NCBI GenBank assembly: GCA_018711085.1
Contig: DVIR01000064.1
Coordinates: forward strand, 1 to 24,595
DNA: 24,595 bases
Direction of reading: 5' to 3'
DNA from: Faeciplasma gallinarum
GTDB lineage: Bacteria; Bacillota; Clostridia; Oscillospirales; Ruminococcaceae
Positions 23,099 through 24,595 of this stretch are shown in pieces. A program made the translations under genes and the position numbers. How positions within the stretch are numbered: the first letter of the stretch is position 1; every line of letters begins with the position of its first letter. The notes beneath the pieces were generated by a model. It made no database searches, was not told the origin of the DNA, and saw only the letters and a list, made by a program, of their open reading frames with translations.

Positions 23099-24478
23099 AT
23101 GAAAACGTTTCAGGATCTTTTGGCGGTGCTTGGCGACGAGAATAAGCTTTTAGACTTTCTGACGGAGGCCGTGTATGAGCACAGGCTTTCTTCGGAGTAC
23201 AGAACCGCCGCAGAGGCGCTTGCATACTGGAGAAACGAAAACCCTACAATCACAAGATACCAAAAGCTTTTGTACACGATATCTGGCAGGGCTGTACCGG
23301 ACAACTACTCCGCAAATTACAAGCTCGCATCAAACGTCTACTTCAGATTTGTCACCCAGACGGTGCAGTACCTATTGGGAAACGGCGCGCTGTTTGACAA
23401 CCCGAGCACTAAAAAGCGCCTCGGCGGGGATGAATTTGACTTAAAGCTTCAGCTTGCGCTGACAAAAGCGCTGAACGGCGGAGTGTCCTTCGGATTCATG
23501 AACTACAACAAGCTTGAGGTGTTCGGAATAACGGAGTTTATGCCGCTTTACGATGAGGAAAACGGAGCTTTGGCAGCCGGAATACGCTTTTGGCAGATAG
23601 ACAGCGACAAGCCGCTGCGCCTGACGCTTTACGAGTCGGACGGTTACACGGAGTACATACAAAGAAAGGACGGCTCAAAGCCGGAGGTTATGTGCCCCAA
23701 GAGGGCATACAAGCAAAATGTTATCGTCACGGGCATAGACGGCAGGAGCTGCTACGAGGGCGAAAACTATCCCGGGTTCCCCATAATACCGCTCTATTCG
23801 CCTCGCAGGCAGTCAAGCATAGTCGGATTCAGAAGGCAGATTGACTGCTACGACCTGATAGAGTCGGGGTTTGCAAACGATATCGACGACGCATCCATGA
23901 TATACTGGACAATTTCAAACGCCGGCGGAATGGATGATATAGACCTTGCTAAGTTTGTCGAGCACATGAAAACCGTCAAGGCGGCGGTTGTGGATGACGA
24001 CGGGGCAAAAGCCGAGGCACATACGACAGATGTTCCGTACGAAAGCAGAGAAGCTATGCTCACAAGACTTGAGACGGAGATGTACCGTGATTTCATGGTG
24101 CTCAACAACAGCATGATTTCCGGCGGATCGAGCACGGCCACCGCAATAAAGGCAGCATACGAGCCTATGAACCTGTATTCAAACCTGCTCGAGTCCTGCG
24201 TTTTGGAGTTTGTCGGCAAGCTCTTAGCGCTTTTAGAGATAGATGACAGATGCACCTTCAAGCGCGACAGCATAGTAAACGAGCTTGAAAAGGCGAGAAC
24301 GGTTCAGACGAAGGTGTCAACCGCGCTGATGCTCAAAGGCGTGTTTGACGACGAAACTATCATAAGGCTTTGCGCGCAGGCGCTTGAGCTGAGCGATGAG
24401 GACGCCCAAAGAATAATAGAGCACCTTGGGTCCTCGGACGCCGAGCGGGCTGCTGCTGAATCATCCGGCGACGCATGA
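23099..24478 (+). CDS. Phage portal protein (SPP1 gp6-like)
   Basis: Forms the ring at one capsid vertex through which DNA enters and leaves. The 459-residue protein has the SPP1-type layout: early TRYQKLLYTISGRAVPDNYSANYKLASNVYFRFVTQTVQYLLGN, then FMNYNKLEVFGITEFMPLYDEENG, a central IPLYSPRRQSSIVGFRRQIDCYDLIESGFAND, and SGGSSTATAIKAAYEPMNLYSNLLE in the stem/clip region. It starts at ATG 23099 after GAAAGGATGAG, 24 bp after the terminase stop. An Ala/Glu-rich tail ends it. It is intact, in the standard TerS-TerL-portal order. The following head genes would lie beyond the window. Confidence 0.92.
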   Translation: MKTFQDLLAVLGDENKLLDFLTEAVYEHRLSSEYRTAAEALAYWRNENPTITRYQKLLYTISGRAVPDNYSANYKLASNVYFRFVTQTVQYLLGNGALFDNPSTKKRLGGDEFDLKLQLALTKALNGGVSFGFMNYNKLEVFGITEFMPLYDEENGALAAGIRFWQIDSDKPLRLTLYESDGYTEYIQRKDGSKPEVMCPKRAYKQNVIVTGIDGRSCYEGENYPGFPIIPLYSPRRQSSIVGFRRQIDCYDLIESGFANDIDDASMIYWTISNAGGMDDIDLAKFVEHMKTVKAAVVDDDGAKAEAHTTDVPYESREAMLTRLETEMYRDFMVLNNSMISGGSSTATAIKAAYEPMNLYSNLLESCVLEFVGKLLALLEIDDRCTFKRDSIVNELEKARTVQTKVSTALMLKGVFDDETIIRLCAQALELSDEDAQRIIEHLGSSDAERAAAESSGDA

Positions 24479-24499
24479 TAGGGCCGGTAAAATGATTTG

Positions 24500-24546
24500 A
24501 TATTTTGCATCCCGAAAAACTCGCTGCACTTTCGGGTGTGAAATAT
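24500..24546. repeat. Imperfect inverted repeat after the portal gene
   Basis: CCCGAAA (24511-24517) and TTTCGGG (24530-24536) form a core stem, and ATATTT / AAATAT at the outer ends can extend it with small internal loops. No clear T-run follows, so it is a hairpin of unknown role rather than a clear terminator. A further short stem GGGGCG/CGCCCC lies at about 24557-24577. An ATG at 24579 may open another gene but has no ribosome binding site. Confidence 0.5.
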
Positions 24547-24595
24547 ATATTTGCACGGGGCGCAAAGAAACCCGCCCCATGAAAACAGGACAATT

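Noticed and set aside
1..24595. CRISPR arrays, insertion sequences, rRNA
   Set aside because: No regularly spaced repeats, transposase motifs or rRNA signatures were seen on either strand.

Overview
The window looks like chromosomal DNA of a low-to-mid GC Firmicute, probably an anaerobic gut Clostridia of the Ruminococcaceae/Oscillospiraceae type. The grounds are the AGGAGG-type ribosome binding sites, consensus TTGACA/TATAAT promoters, many short rho-independent terminators, GTG and TTG starts, lipoproteins, a FIVAR-bearing surface glycosidase and an SPP1/PBSX-like phage module. The species cannot be fixed from sequence reading alone.

Layout. 1-3941: a bifunctional class A penicillin-binding protein and an RlmL/YpsC-like rRNA methyltransferase, co-directional and closed by a strong terminator. 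3959-8293 (minus strand): an operon read as uxuA, uxuB, a CapA-like lipoprotein and a small MGMT-family protein. 8561-10583 (plus strand, divergent from uxuA): a KDPG aldolase fused to a VOC-like domain, then a KDG kinase. uxuA, uxuB, eda and kdgK together convert D-fructuronate to D-mannonate, KDG, KDPG and finally pyruvate plus glyceraldehyde-3-phosphate. The hexuronate isomerase and a transporter are not in the window. 10762-11748 is a secreted lipoprotein esterase. 11890-12324 is a small DUF2383-like helical protein. 12491-12583 is tRNA-Ser(GGA) on the minus strand with its own promoter and terminator.

12584-13389 is a long non-coding stretch holding a promoter and a roughly 520-nt leader. 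It precedes a 1479-residue surface-anchored GH2 glycosidase (probably beta-galactosidase) with several accessory domains. 18043-20625 holds a PlsC-like acyltransferase with a zinc ribbon, overlapping by 23 bp a GltS-family sodium/glutamate symporter that carries an apparent one-base frameshift.

20770-24595 is the start of a phage-derived packaging module: a Cys-rich zinc-ribbon protein, terminase small subunit, terminase large subunit and an SPP1-like portal protein. It runs off the end of the window. The best find is its control region. A TTGCAT/TATTAT promoter carries a perfect 12-bp LexA (SOS) box, GAACATATGTTC, at the expected transcription start. About 20 bp downstream lies a U-rich intrinsic terminator inside the untranslated leader. 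The module therefore appears locked twice, by LexA repression and by a leader terminator, which suggests DNA-damage induction plus antitermination or read-through.
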